NCBI RefSeq assembly: GCF_038396675.1
Contig: NC_088921.1
Span: 70,082,501 to 70,146,500 of the forward strand
Source: Hydra vulgaris
Lineage: Eukaryota; Cnidaria; Hydrozoa; Anthoathecata; Hydridae
DNA length: 64,000 nt
Direction: 5' to 3'
Part shown: positions 1 through 11,700 of the stretch, piece after piece
How positions within the stretch are numbered: the first letter of the stretch is position 1
Layout: every line of letters begins with the position of its first letter
Notes under the pieces: generated by a model
What the model was told of the DNA's origin: nothing
What the model saw: only the letters and a program-made list of their open reading frames with translations
Database searches by the model: none
Made by a program: the position numbers and the translations under genes

Positions 1-275
1 CTTTATTTCTATTAACTAAAACTCATTCTTGCTTGACTCATCATTTAGCAAGGTCTTATTTTTTTGACTGTATCTGTCCCTGCATGCTTTAAAAACTTTT
101 GTTTGTCTAGTTACATTTCAACCTTTTGGAACTCTCTCCTATCTTGATCTTTTTCTAACTCTTGCAGCCTACAACTTTTTAAGTCTTCTGTCAAACGCTT
201 CCTTGCTCTATAACTCTATTCTTTTTTTTTCTAATAGTGGCCGCTTGGAGCCTTGTTTGGAGTGAATAAAATTGA
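1..275 (+). mobile_element. 3' end of a CR1/jockey-like LINE
   Basis: The stretch ends in a block (about 225-262, containing CTAATAGTGGCCGCTTGGAG) followed by an A-run. The same terminal block recurs at 5630-5680 on the + strand and at 16490-16605 on the - strand, so it is a family 3' end. Decayed translation of the upstream part resembles the C-terminal tail of such LINE polymerases (a WNSL motif, then a short stretch with FKSSVKRFL). The 5' side is cut off by the window edge. No intact reading frame remains. Confidence 0.7.
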
Positions 276-1460
276 AAAAAAAAAAAAGCTTTAAAAAAGA
301 TCGAGTTTTTCAGTTTCGTCAAAAATTAAACTTTGGTGAGTGAAGAATCATTTTTTAGTTAAGAAAAAATGCTTCAAGTTTTGACTGCCACACCAAAGAA
401 AAGTTTTGCTAAACATGAATATTAACCAACGTAGCACAAAACATTAAACTTGTAAAAAAGCAGGTTGTAATTAGATAATACTATAAACTTAGTAAATTAC
501 TGCTTATACATAAAATTATTTATAATAATTAGATATTGCTAATACTATAAACTTAGTAGATTACTGCTTATACATAAAAGAGTGATTAAAAATATTTGGA
601 TTTTTTGATCATCAGTTTCGCCATTGAGTGATAAGTTACCTTTTTGTAAACAAAAATTGTATCCTTTCACCAATTTTTGAAGATCACTAGTTTCCTAATT
701 TTTACAACATTTTCCTTTTCTATGCCTAATGTAATCTTAAAGTTAAAATTCAATCAGTACCTTATGGAAAAACAAAAAAATTTATAAAATAAATTTTAAG
801 ATCCTTGCTAGGGGTTTGAAACACTCAACATATTTGGCCCAAAATTGAGCGGGCAGGGATCCTAAAAATTTTTATACAATTGGTCAATTTATATATTTAA
901 GTGCAAATTCAAGTTCAAAAATTGATTAAATATGTAACACCCTAATTTATATATACTATATAGATTTTGTTTTTAAATTTATCGTAAGATAATTTTCAAC
1001 TTGTTTAATTTTTTGTTTATTACTTTAACTCGTTTACTTTTTAGATTATATTCATTAAATCTATTGTTAGTACTAATTATATATTATATATTAAATATAT
1101 TTCTTTTTGTAATAACTCTAAATTATTTAAAGTTAATTTTTTCAAAAAATTCAAAAAAAAGTTTCAAACTTAGATCTTGCAGATACAATTAATCCATCTT
1201 TTGTGCTATTAAGTATTTAGTTGTTAGTTACTTAAAGAAATAATTTGGTTGTAAAGTTCACTATGTAGTAACTATAATCATTATAAACATGTTGAAAACA
1301 TATAACTTAAGATGATGTTAATATACTTATGTATAATGTTCAACTTACTTGCTCAATTTTTTAGCTCAAACTTTAACTATATTTTTTTTATTTTTTTTAT
1401 TTTTTAAAAACCGATTTCTAATATAATAAATTAAGTAGTTAAATATTTTAGAAACATTTT
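276..1460. other. AT-rich DNA with one 38-bp direct duplication
   Basis: I see no gene here. Segments 479-516 and 542-579 are near-identical copies (ACTATAAACTTAGTA core) separated by about 25 bp. The 63-codon open frame at 1001-1192 is low-complexity Leu/Phe/Ile and looks like chance. Confidence 0.4.
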
Positions 1461-1461
1461 A

Positions 1462-1606
1462 TTTTAAGAAGCAACCATTTTGCTTTTAGAAACCATTTTG
1501 TTTTTAGAAATAACCATTTTTCTTTTAGGATCAACGATTTTGCTTTTAGAAACAACCATTTTGGTTTAAGAAATAACCATTTTACTTTTAGAAGCAACCA
1601 TTTTGC
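1462..1606. repeat. Degenerate ~24-bp tandem repeat
   Basis: About six or seven imperfect copies of a unit like AACCATTTTGCTTTTAGAAA. The copies differ by single substitutions and short indels, which points to an old minisatellite. No coding sense. Confidence 0.75.
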
Positions 1607-2754
1607 TGCTGCAACATACAAAGCAAAAGGATTAATACTTAAAATGCCTCAACCAATGTGTTTCTCAAATGATGGAACACAATGGTTGATTGCCTTGAAT
1701 CTTATTTAAAACACTAATTCTATTTACAACTTGTGAAAAAAATAAAGCAATAATTAATAAGAATATTACAAATATTGTTAATAATCTTGGTGTATTGCAA
1801 AGTGCAGATGAATTGTTATAAATGCTTAAACCAAATGCTCTTGGATTGGACCAGATGCATAGGGACAGTTTTAATATCAATGAAAGTGTAATGGTTTGGA
1901 AAAACCTTCAAAAAGAATTAAATCATTTAAAAACTTGAGTTTAACCAAAGTGCTAAGAAGCATTTGTGCAAAATAATACAACAGGCAAGGACCCTACACC
2001 CACACACATACAACAGGAAAAGACCCTGCATACACACAGTAGGCAAGAACCAAAGACAAAGGCCCTAGCTCATATCTTGACAAATATTGTTAATCTTAAT
2101 GTTAGATACTGTTAATCCTAATGCTTAATATAGTTTGTAATCATTATAGGTCATTTTGATAATTCACACTTTGTCATCATTTTGATAAGTAATACTTTGT
2201 CACACTTTTGACTTAGGGTTACTAAGTTAGTACAGATTTACTTATTACTTATTAGATTGCACTTATTATTTTTTTTATTATTGTTTATTATTGTTGATGA
2301 GCTTTCATTTACCATATAATTTTTCTACCATATATGTCAAGGGTTGGCAATCCATACCTTGCGAGGCACATGTGACTCGCAAGCCGTGGGTTGCATTTAT
2401 CCACGGTAAGTGGCTCTTCAGCCTGTTCGAATTATAAATGATTTAATTTTATTAAAACATGAAAAATTTAATAGAAAAACATTTTATCAAAAGAAAAATT
2501 TTAATTTGTTGAATAACGGCTAAAAATGGAATAGAATTATTTTAAAATTAGGTATGTAGTTATTTATATGATACTGCCGGCGTTTCATTCAAACAAGCTT
2601 AACACAAGCTTAGTTCCACAAAAGTGTGTGTAAACTTTGAATAAATAAAATTTGCATGCAACTATGTCAACATTGTGTGAATGAATGTTACTGCAATTAT
2701 GTTAATTACTGCATTAATGTTAATGCAAACCTGGAATGTCACTTTTTTAAAATT
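1607..2754. other. No gene seen; short repeats only
   Basis: AT-rich non-coding DNA. A roughly 37-bp imperfect duplication (core ACAACAGGCAAGGACCCT) lies at about 1979-2050, and repeated TTTTGATAA/TTTGTCA motifs at 2150-2215. The antisense open frame at 1665-1880 has no recognisable domain. Confidence 0.35.
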
Positions 2755-2976
2755 ATTTAGCTTCCCAAGGCCAAGAGAGCCACTACAGTTGAGGAGGCTA
2801 CTTTTTGTGGTTACAACCCTCTCTCAACTGTATAACTCCAAAACACGAACCTCAACAAATAAGGCCGCTGTGCAGGGAAACAAGTTGAGAGCAGTACTAC
2901 CAGGGACGTGGTGGGGATTGAACTTCTCGCTTATGAGGCAAGCGCTCTACCACTACACCACTACTTTTCAACAAAA
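2755..2976 (-). mobile_element. tRNA-derived SINE (tRNA-Met-like head)
   Basis: Read on the minus strand, the element opens (2973 down to about 2909) with a tRNA-like head: an A-box-like TAGTGGTAGAGCGCTT, a putative anticodon loop with CAT, and a B-box-like GTTCAATCCC. The body follows (GGCCTTATTTG, AGTTATACAGTTGAGAGAGG, TAGCCTCCTC) and ends in CTTGGGAAG. The same body without the tRNA head recurs at 22741-22903. This fits a Pol III SINE. It is not a functional tRNA gene: the acceptor stem and CCA context are missing. SINE identity is well supported; the Met parentage is less certain. Confidence 0.75.
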
Positions 2977-3794
2977 GAATAAAATTGTCTCAAAAGCATT
3001 AAATTATCATTAATGTTGTTAATTACTTGAAGTTAATTAAATATATTTTGATCATTTTTTTATAATTAAGTCCAATGGCTGTCTAGGGGGGCTGTCCTTA
3101 ATCGTTTAGGTCAATATATCGAGCTTATTAAAATGTTTTTGTCGTCGAAAGGTTTTGAATACCCTGAATTAAACAATATAATTTTATTTTTATATGGACA
3201 GCTTATCTTTACAATCTTAAAGTTGCGAGGGTGAAGCCACATAAGGGCGAAGCAATACATTATATTCACTTTTAACAATTATAGTTTCTTTTGAAAGTCA
3301 ATTATCTATTTTTATTCAAGATATTAGCAATTAAAGTTTAATTTGTTTCTTCCATTTAAAAAAGCATAGTGAGGCAGGAATTGTTATTAATAAGCATCTG
3401 CGTCTTCTTGTAACCTCTCGGAAGTTTGGTTTGACATGGTACAAAACGATAACTTTCGTTTTGTGCCATTTTTACCAATTAAAAAAATATCATAACGTTT
3501 TGTATCGTATTTTTATGAAATGAGTAAAACTTGTTTCGCATTGTATTTTTACAAAACATGAAAATTTTGTATCACTTTTACGAAACATTTCATAATTCCA
3601 CGCCCCAAACAGATATTTCATGATTCCCATGCCCCCAATGCATGAACTTTAACATTCAAGCAGAATAAATGCGCGTTTAATACTTACTAACTTAGTGTTT
3701 TGTAAACAAAAGTTTAACTAAAAAGTATATTAACAAAGCAATGCAATAGCATCATTTTCATAAGGTTTAACGCATCTAAGAAAATTTGCACACG
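2977..3794. other. No gene seen
   Basis: AT-rich DNA. Around 3430-3600 the motif CGTTTTGT and its complement ACAAAACG recur in both orientations, which may be the remains of a small inverted-repeat element. I could not define its ends. Confidence 0.3.
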
Positions 3795-4253
3795 TATACG
3801 ACGTATACTTGCCTGGTCATTTACATTTGTAAGAATTCACCCATTTGTCAGGAAACTAGGTTTGAATCCACAGACTATTCTTTTATGTGGTTTTGTTTAG
3901 CACCACTTCACTCTATCACCTTTCTCTTTGTTCTATATTGCTCTCCTTCATCTCAAGACTGCACTCTTTTTGATGTTATTTCTAATTAACTTGACCAAGC
4001 CCTTGCTCTTTATTCTTCAGCCAATATCATTGCTGTTGGTGACTTTAATGCTCATTACACTGATTGGCATGGCTCTAGTGTCAGTGGTTCTGCACGCATT
4101 AAGCCTATGACTTTTATCTTTCTCAATCTCTAACACAAATACTTTCCAACTCGCTTTTCTGACAATCCAAATTATTTAACTTTTCTACTTGACTTATGTC
4201 TTGTTTTTGATCCTAGTCAGTGCTCAGTTTCTCCATATTTACCCTTAAGTCCT

Positions 4254-4290
4254 TAGTTTTAGAGAGATCACGGTTTGATCTCTCTAAAAC
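4254..4290. repeat. Short inverted repeat inside the LINE
   Basis: TTTTAGAGAGATCA faces TGATCTCTCTAAAA across a 5-base loop. It lies within the degenerate coding part of the LINE and is probably coincidental to its decay. Confidence 0.6.
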
Positions 4291-4663
4291 TATTATCTCA
4301 TCCTCTTCATCATCAGAATCCCCCTATCATCATACCCCTTACAACTATTTTAAAGCATAATAGGATTCTTATCGTGATTATCTTTGTAATGGACCTTGGG
4401 TAAAACTCTTTTCTCTTCCTGCTGAAAAACTGACAAATGTGCTTCTTAAGTAATTTCTTGGATTCAGGCTGGCATGGAATCTTTTATTCCTTCTCAACGA
4501 TTCCAAGTCAAGCCATTTCAAGTCTCACTCTTTTCCATGGTTTTCCTCTCATTGTGCTGCTGCAATTTCGAATTGTTACCATTATTTTTATATTTATCAG
4601 CAAAACAATTTTCCAGAAAACAGTTGTCTGCTTACTATTGCTAGAAACCATTTTAAAAAGGTT

Positions 4664-5569
4664 TTGTCTAACGCTAAAGCTTGCTATTCTCAGGTCATAA
4701 AATCTTGCATATCATCTCAAAAATTAGGCTCTTGTGATTTCTGGAGAATCCTTAACAGTATCTATAATAAGAGCAAATCTGTTCTACCTCTCTTGTATGG
4801 TTCAGATTTTGCAACATCATCTCTTGATTCCACTAGTTGCTTTCTACCTGATATAGCTGACAAAAAGGTTGATCCATCGCTTTGCGTTCATTTCACTCCG
4901 GTTTCTGTATCTAAAGTGATTTCCAGCTTAGACCCTTCTACAACTTGTGGTTCAGACAACATACCTGTTATAGTCTTGCAGAAATGTTCTTCGGGGCTGT
5001 TGTCTACACTTTCAAACTGTTTAGCAAGTGCTTATCAGAGTCTTGTTTTCCAGCCTGTTGGAAAGCAGCATCTGTTATCCCTATTTTCAAAATTTTTAGA
5101 TAATGGTTTTACTATCATAAGCAAGGTTTTTGAGTCTTTAATTAACAAAGACTTAATTTCTCATCTTGAATCTAATAACTTACTTTCTGATCATCAATTT
5201 GGATTTCGATTTTCTGCTGATTTTTTAAAGGTAATAACCAATAGGTTTTATCATGCATTAGATAGATGTGTAAAGGTTAAAGTTATTGTTCTTGACCTTA
5301 CTAAAGCCTTTGATAAAGTTTTGCATAAGCGTTTTCTCCATAAGCTTTTTTCTTATGGTTTATCAGGTAACATCTTTAAGATTATTGAATCCTTCCTTAC
5401 CAATAGTATAAAAGTTTTCCTTATGCACTTTTTCCCATATCCTGTAACCTCAGGGGTTCCTCAAGGTTCTGCTTTAAACATTCTTATTCATCTACTCGAA
5501 CATCGATTCTTTGTAGTTTGCTCCCTTCATCTCGTTTTCCTGATTCATATAATTCATATAATCTTTTAA
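4664..5569 (+). pseudogene. LINE reverse transcriptase fragment
   Basis: Longest open frame of the LINE, 301 codons. The N-terminal third corresponds to the linker between endonuclease and polymerase. Residues about 170-270 cover RT motifs with the first catalytic aspartate (VLDLTKAFDK) and the SGVPQGS motif. The second metal-binding motif (F/Y-A-D-D) is absent because of an internal deletion, and the last ~30 residues are out-of-family. A relic by sequence. Confidence 0.8.
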
Positions 5570-5744
5570 AATGTCTGTTAATCGTTATATTGCCCTATAA
5601 AGTTAATCTTTTCTCTTCCAGTAACTTTCAACTCTAATAGTGGTTGCTTGCAGCTTTGTTGGAAGTGAAGATGTTGAAAAAAAACAAAAAACTTTGAACT
5701 TCAACCTAAAAAGTTGTCTAAAACCAAAGAACTCAAATTATGAA

Positions 5745-5985
5745 ATTTAAAACAAATCTGTATTTATCTGGTTTAAAACAAATCTGTATGTATCTGGTTT
5801 AAAACAAATCTGTATGTATCTGGTTTAAAACAAATCTTTTTTAAAACTTAAAATTTAAAACAAATCTTTTTTAAAACTTAAAATTTAAAATAAATCTTTT
5901 TTAAAACTTAAAATTTAAAACAAATCTTTTTTAAAACTTAAAATTTAAAACAAATATTTTTTAAAACTTAAAATTTAAAACAAAT
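5745..5985. repeat. Two adjoining minisatellites (26 bp and 30 bp)
   Basis: Positions 5745-5835 hold about three copies of a 26-bp unit (CTGGTTTAAAACAAATCTGT core). Positions 5838-5985 hold about five copies of a 30-bp unit (ATTTAAAACAAATCTTTTTT core). Both share TTTAAAACAAATCT, so the second may have grown from the first. They sit immediately downstream of the LINE 3' end. Confidence 0.85.
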
Positions 5986-6594
5986 CTGATAACTGATTGT
6001 AGTAGATAATCTCCTGTTGAAAACAAGTTTCATTTACAAGAGCCTTATTACATATTCTTTGTAACAGTATTGTTTTGTAAGCTCCTAGTGCTCAAAAAGT
6101 TTTTAAAATTAAACAAAACTGAATTGAAGAATTTCAAAGTAAAATGTCATCAAAGTAAAATGTCATCAAAATGATACCAAATTAATAAACTAAATAAAGT
6201 CTATTAAATACCAAGTAAATACCAAGTAAATACCAATTAAAATAGAATTTTTGTTAAGTTCAATGTTTTTTTTCTTGCCAACCATCTTTCTGATGGTTGC
6301 TATTAGTTGTGGTATAAAATGCTTTTCTATTTTCTTCACCTAATCAGAAATTGTTATTATATATGTTAGGAATAGCATATTAAAAAAAACGAATATAAAA
6401 TGCAAATCACAAGTAGAACTTATTGCATTTCAAATAAATATATCAAATAGTTAGTAAATCTATGTCTAGTTAGTGAAATGTTTGTCAAAAATACTATCTT
6501 TAAATATTAATACAAGTCACTGGTATTTATCAAGTATTCATTTTTATTTATCAAGTAATGTTTAAATTTGTTTTTAAAGAATAACTTTTTTTAG
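5986..6594. other. Probable intron or upstream sequence of the 6595 exon
   Basis: No coding exon recognised. Short duplications occur (AAAGTAAAATGTCATC twice near 6137-6170; TAAATACCAA three times near 6206-6238). The stretch ends in a T-rich tract and AG at 6593-6594 that fits a 3' splice site. Confidence 0.35.
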
Positions 6595-7111
6595 CAAACG
6601 AAATGCATTGGCTCATATGGCTGCTACAGCTCGTCATCGTAAGCATCGTAAGTCTCATACAAAACACAAAAAAGGTCGAAGCAAAAACCAAAATACTTTA
6701 CCCGATATTTCTGAAGAAAATATCGATAAATCAAAAGAAAGTTACTCTAATGATAAATCTGAAAGCGAAAATGACGATGAAGATTACGACGAAGATGAGG
6801 GGTTAGTCTTTAAAGCAATTAAAGATAGCAGCGAAGTATCAAAAATTTCAAAACCTGATGAGTTTAAGATTTCGATTCCAGATGATTCTTTTGGATCACT
6901 TAACTTGCCAATCGTAAATTATTCTAATAGTCCAGTATTAGTATGTAAAAGCCATGAACTAAATCAAAATTCATCTGAACTAGTAAGAAATTCCCAATGG
7001 AAATCATACTTACAAGATTGTAAGTTATCAGTTAACAATACTCTAGATGAAGTGACAGTTTTAAAAGAAAGTAGATTGTTAATGCTACCAGATCGTGAGT
7101 CAAAGTTTTAA
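6595..7111 (+). CDS. 3'-terminal exon of an unrecognised gene
   Basis: An open frame begins at a clean acceptor (T-run, then AG at 6593-6594) and stops at 7109-7111. It reads in frame from the acceptor (SKRNALAHMAATAR...) before the first in-frame ATG at 6617, and an out-of-frame ATG at 6603 comes earlier, so this is more likely a last exon than a whole gene. The roughly 170 residues comprise a His/Lys/Arg-rich stretch (RHRKHRKSHTKHKKGRSK), an acidic stretch (SESENDDEDYDEDEG) and a less biased C-terminus ending LPDRESKF. Composition is unlike the TE debris around it. No family recognised; upstream exons were not found. Confidence 0.55.
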
Positions 7112-7163
7112 ATACTCATTATTAATATTAATGTTATATTAAATTATTGTTATGGTTATATTA

Positions 7164-7320
<157 letters not shown>

Positions 7321-8184
7321 TGGAGATATAGATAGACATTGGAAGATATATAAAAAAAAGATATAATATAAGAAAAATATATAAAATATATAGATAAAAT
7401 GTAAAGAAGTTTATTACCATTTAATGGAATTTCTTTACAAGATTTAATATTGGTATCTATGATATATGAGCTTTAATTCTTTCAACATTAAATTTTCCTC
7501 AGATTTTTGTTTCAGATTTTTTTTTTGTATTTCAAAATTCAAATCTTAGTATTTGTATTTGTTTTCAGTTCATAGAACTTTTATTTATAAAATTTTGCCT
7601 TTGTTACCTTTTTTTTAACTATTTATTTATACTTAAAAATTATTGAATTATTTATTAAATTGTAAATGTGAATTGTAATAGAAATTAATATTTATTTGTG
7701 TTAAAAGTATTTTTATTGATTAAAGTTGTTTTTTTCAATAATTTTTAATTTAGTCTCTAAATTGTAATTGCTAGTGTACCCTGAGTGAGATGACCAGGCT
7801 TGTTACCAGGCTTGTTACCAGGCTTGTTTAGCCCTAATTAGACTTTTTTAATTATTAAGTACAAAAACATTAAGAAAACTAAAAGAAATGGTTAATAATG
7901 TTAGTAATATATATTACATACTCTCTATATAATATCAGTATATAGTACTCGATATATTACTAGTATGATCTCTTGGAGAGATCATACTAATAATATTAGA
8001 GACAATACTAAAAAAGAAAAAGAGTGTTAGCAAAAACATAAAAGAAAAAAAAAGTATTTTGGAACAATTTAGATTTTAAATTTAATTAATGTAATAAGGA
8101 TAAAATAAAAATTTTAGATAATTTTTTTGAGCGTTAAATTTTTGTAAAGAAGTTGCTCTGTATTTAAATAGCGAATACCTCTTA
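7321..8184. other. Intergenic DNA upstream of TUBD1
   Basis: No gene seen. It contains three copies of a 14-bp unit (GGCTTGTTACCA) at 7790-7830, and a hairpin at 7960-7991 in which AGTATGATCTCT pairs with AGAGATCATACT. Confidence 0.45.
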
Positions 8185-8312
8185 TTATGTTCAAACATCT
8201 TCGTAAGAGGTTTTGAATATCATTGTAAGAGTTTGAACATCATTGTAAGAGGTGTTCGCTGTTTAAACATTATTGTAAAAGGTGTTTTGCTGTTTGAACA
8301 TCGTCGTGAGGA
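8185..8312. repeat. Degenerate tandem repeat upstream of TUBD1
   Basis: About four imperfect copies of a 30-35 bp unit with the core GTTTGAACATCATTGTAAGA (variants TTCAAACATCTTCGTAAGAGG and TTAAACATTATTGTAAAAGG). It lies 140-270 bp upstream of the delta-tubulin start. Any promoter role is speculative. Confidence 0.7.
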
Positions 8313-8428
8313 AATCATTATATTCCTATTACTCGAATAAAGGTGTTTTTGACACGTCGTTACATGTCAAATTATTACAACAAAAAGTCCAAAGCGACTT
8401 TTTTGATTTTAGTTTGTATTCATTTAAT

Positions 8429-8451
8429 TTTGTTTACAGGCAACTAAAAAA
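8429..8451 (+). promoter_or_regulatory. Splice acceptor just upstream of TUBD1 ATG (candidate SL site)
   Basis: A T-rich tract runs into TTTACAG with AG at 8438-8439, leaving only 12 bases (GCAACTAAAAAA) before the ATG. Hydra is known to add spliced leaders by trans-splicing, and such a very short leader behind an acceptor is what a trans-splice site would look like. An ordinary 5'UTR intron is equally possible from sequence alone. Confidence 0.5.
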
Positions 8452-8707
8452 ATGTCTGTAGTCACAGTTCAGCTCGGACAATGTGGTAATCAAATAGGCG
8501 CAAATTTGTTTTCATTTATTCACAAGGATGCTTGCCAACAACCACGGTTTACATCTTCCAACTCCAAAGAGAATACAATATACCAACAAGAAGCAATAAA
8601 TACATTTTTTACTCCATTAAAAAACGGTATTTTCGAAGCTAAAGCAGTTCTTGTTGATATGGAATCTAAAGTTATTCAACAAACAAAGAATACTGTCAAC
8701 AATTCCG
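8452..8707 (+). CDS. TUBD1: TUBD1 exon 1
   Basis: Encodes residues 1-85 plus one base. It includes the nucleotide-contacting GQCGNQIG loop and the AVLVDMESKVI segment. The donor G|GTGCGT is slightly non-consensus, but phase 1 joins exon 2 to give SGLWKY, matching the conserved SG-x-WKY of the family. Confidence 0.93.
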
Positions 8708-11700
8708 GTGCGTCTAAAGTTTTTTTTTTGTTTTTTGTTATTGCATGTGATGTAAAGTTGTTATCGAAAATCTGATAACTTACACCGACGGTTTATTATT
8801 TTGTTTAAATTATCAAAGATAATAGTGAATGATATCGTGGAAAATATTTGGAGTAGATTAGATAATTTATTTAGTGGATTATTGCGACAATATTGGAATA
8901 TAGGTTCAAAAATGATATAAGTAAAATAACATCGAAAATAAAAACTAGAATAATTTCTAAATATGATTACTGGAATATCTTTGAATTTTAAGGTATGAAA
9001 TTTATGGTTATTTTTATGCCTTACAAGTTGCCTTTTTTTTTCTTTGATATCCTAATCTATTTATTTGTTATTCCAATAATTTTTGATGTTATTCCAGCTT
9101 TTAAAGTTTTGGTAGTGTGTTTGACGTTATTCCAGCTGGTGTTTTAAACATTTTGGTAGTGTTTTTGATGTTCCTATTGTAACTTACTCTAACATCGCGC
9201 GATAAAATGGTTTGTGGTACTATTGGAAAGTGTTTAATTTTTATAACTATATAACAGTTAAAATATTAAAGTTAAAAAAAAATGTTTATTTTTAGAATTT
9301 TATAAAAGTGTTTTTCTAAAGGATTATGGAAGTATCCTTCTACCAGCGAATATTATCAACAACAAGGTTCAGGAAATAACTGGGCACTAGGATATCATAA
9401 AAACGGGCAGTTAGCTTGCCAAAGTGTCATTGAAATATGCCGGCAAGAAGTGGAGAAGTGTGATCGATTTAGTGGGTTCCTTCTGTTAATGAGTTTAGCT
9501 GGAGGCACAGGCTCAGGTCTAGGGGCTCGTATATCAAACACGTTGAAAGATGAATTTCCTGAGTCTACTATCGTAAGTCACGTTGTTTGGCCATTTCCTT
9601 CTGGCGAAGTTGTCCTTCAAAACTATAATGCTGTTTTAACGTTATCGCACTTGCAACAATCTTCTGATATAATAATTGGCCAACAAAATAAGTTGCTGCA
9701 ACAAACTTGCACTGCTCTGGGTATAAAAAATGTTTCAATGGATGCAATTAATAGTGTTGCTTCGTACAATTTGGCAAGTATATTTCAACCGTCTGATAAA
9801 TCATCAAACCAAAGTTTAGATATATTGCAAGGTCTAGATCAAACCATGTCCTTACATCCTGCATTTAAGTTAGTATGTATTAAAAATGTTCCTTTAGTAA
9901 ATGATAAATCTATGGATTATACTACGTATCATTGGCCAGCTCTACTTAAAAGATTGCGACAAATACTAATATCTGATTCGGCCTGTGAAAACTGTAAGTT
10001 TTTAAGAAACTATTTTAGCAGTAATATTATTAGTAGTTATATATTAATATTTCAGATAGTGATAAAAAAAAAATTGATTGATTTGCGCAATCGGTTGTTG
10101 CGATCTTGTCACTAAGTACCGTAGATTAGTCATTTAATTATAAAGATTCCTGACTTCTTTACTGGTGTAACTTTTATTTTCAAGAGTCTCCAAACTTCTG
10201 GATCCGAAGAAATATACCATTGCGCCACGGCGTAAAATTTGCGCAAAACAATATTTATTTATTTTTTATCACTAATTGAAATATTAAAAACTGAAATGGT
10301 TAAGAATATTTTAAAAATAACAATAGAAAGAAAAGTATCCTTTATATCCTCTAAATTTATCTTTTTTTATTATAACTCCTCTAACTATGTCTAACTATGT
10401 TCATATACATTTTAGACGTATTACCTAGAAAGTAAATATCCTTTTAGAATATAAGTCAATTTTTACTCTACTTTTTGTAATAACTAAAATTAATAATAAA
10501 CTAAAATTTTCATATTTTAAAATAGGTTTAACAAAACATCAAAACATTTTTTTATATAAAAGAAATCTTATGTCGGCCCAGTCAAATAAAATCTTTTTTT
10601 ATATAAAAATTTTGGAAAAGTTTTTTCTCGTGGAGTCATACTTTTTATTAATCGAGGTAAAAAATTACTGCATCTAACAACATCTGTAGAGTAGTTCAAG
10701 ATCATATGTATTTATTTTTTTACTCCAACAACATCTGTCCAATATTATCTGGAAATTCAATGACCACTAACAACATCTTTAGAAAGATATAACTATATCT
10801 GGTAATTTTTCTCCAAGTCCAATAACATCTGTAAGATTTTCCTCTAAATGTAATTACATCTGAAAAAAATCTTATATGCAACTACACCTTGTTAAAGTGA
10901 TGCATTTATGTTTATTATTTTTTCCAGATGTAACTACATCTGTACAATTTCCAGATGTTTTTGCACAGATGTTATTATACTTAGATAGTTAAAAAAATGT
11001 AACTACATCTGTAATAATCATATACTTTTTACGTTAATGATGTTATTGGACATTAATGAAATTTCAGATGTTGTTGGACAGATGTTATTATACCTCGGTG
11101 TATTTACAGATCGTCGCATGAGAATTATAGGGTTCTATCTGCATTTTTTTATGTCAAAAGAATCTAACAATTAAAGTTTTAATTAATAATAAAAACAAAT
11201 AACTTTAAAAATATTAAGAATAATAATATATTTTTAATAATGAAACCATAATAACATAAACAACTTGTAATTTATAACTATAAAGAATAATAGCATTAAA
11301 CATTTTAAAATTAAATATCTAAAGTTAAGGTGGTTTACCAGAAAATAAATTTTTTTTGTCAAATTGAATTTTTTTTTTTTTTTCAGAATATTAAATAAAA
11401 TAGTTCCAATAGCGAAATTTAGTTACTAGATATGAAAAAAAATTTGAATTTCTGAAATTTTTTATAAAAAACATCAAATTTTAGCCGAAAAAGGCATTAA
11501 ACTGTACACATGGATGAAACAAGAATCTTTTTGTTTCGAAATTTTGCACAAATAATCTTGCTTATATTATCTAGTTCCTGAACTAAAATGAAGTTCATTG
11601 CACAAGTAGAAAGGCCAATTATTAAAATTTGCTATAACTTACACCACTTTTCAGGGGGTCTACATGAAAAAATCATGAACAATGAGTAATAACACTGTAA

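Larger units (their letters stand above)
3795..5680 (+). mobile_element. Decayed CR1/jockey-like LINE (endonuclease + RT)
   Basis: A 5'-truncated non-LTR retrotransposon. Frames 3786-4110 translate to an AP-endonuclease-like part (YCSPSSQDCTLFDVIS, then VGDFNAHYTDWHG). Frame 4664-5569 is a reverse transcriptase with DHQFGFR, LDLTKAFDKV and SGVPQGSA, but the catalytic FADD block that should follow is deleted: after about 5480 the sequence jumps to the 3' tail and ends in the family block at 5630-5680. Several frameshifts and stops separate the domains, so it is inactive. A longer antisense copy lies at 41815-44440. Confidence 0.85.

Noticed and set aside
1001..1192. Small hydrophobic protein
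   Set aside because: Extremely AT-rich sequence gives Leu/Phe/Ile frames by chance; no splice or start context.
2905..2976. A functional tRNA-Met gene
   Set aside because: It is tRNA-like, but lacks a paired acceptor stem and is joined to a repeat body found elsewhere, so it is a SINE head.
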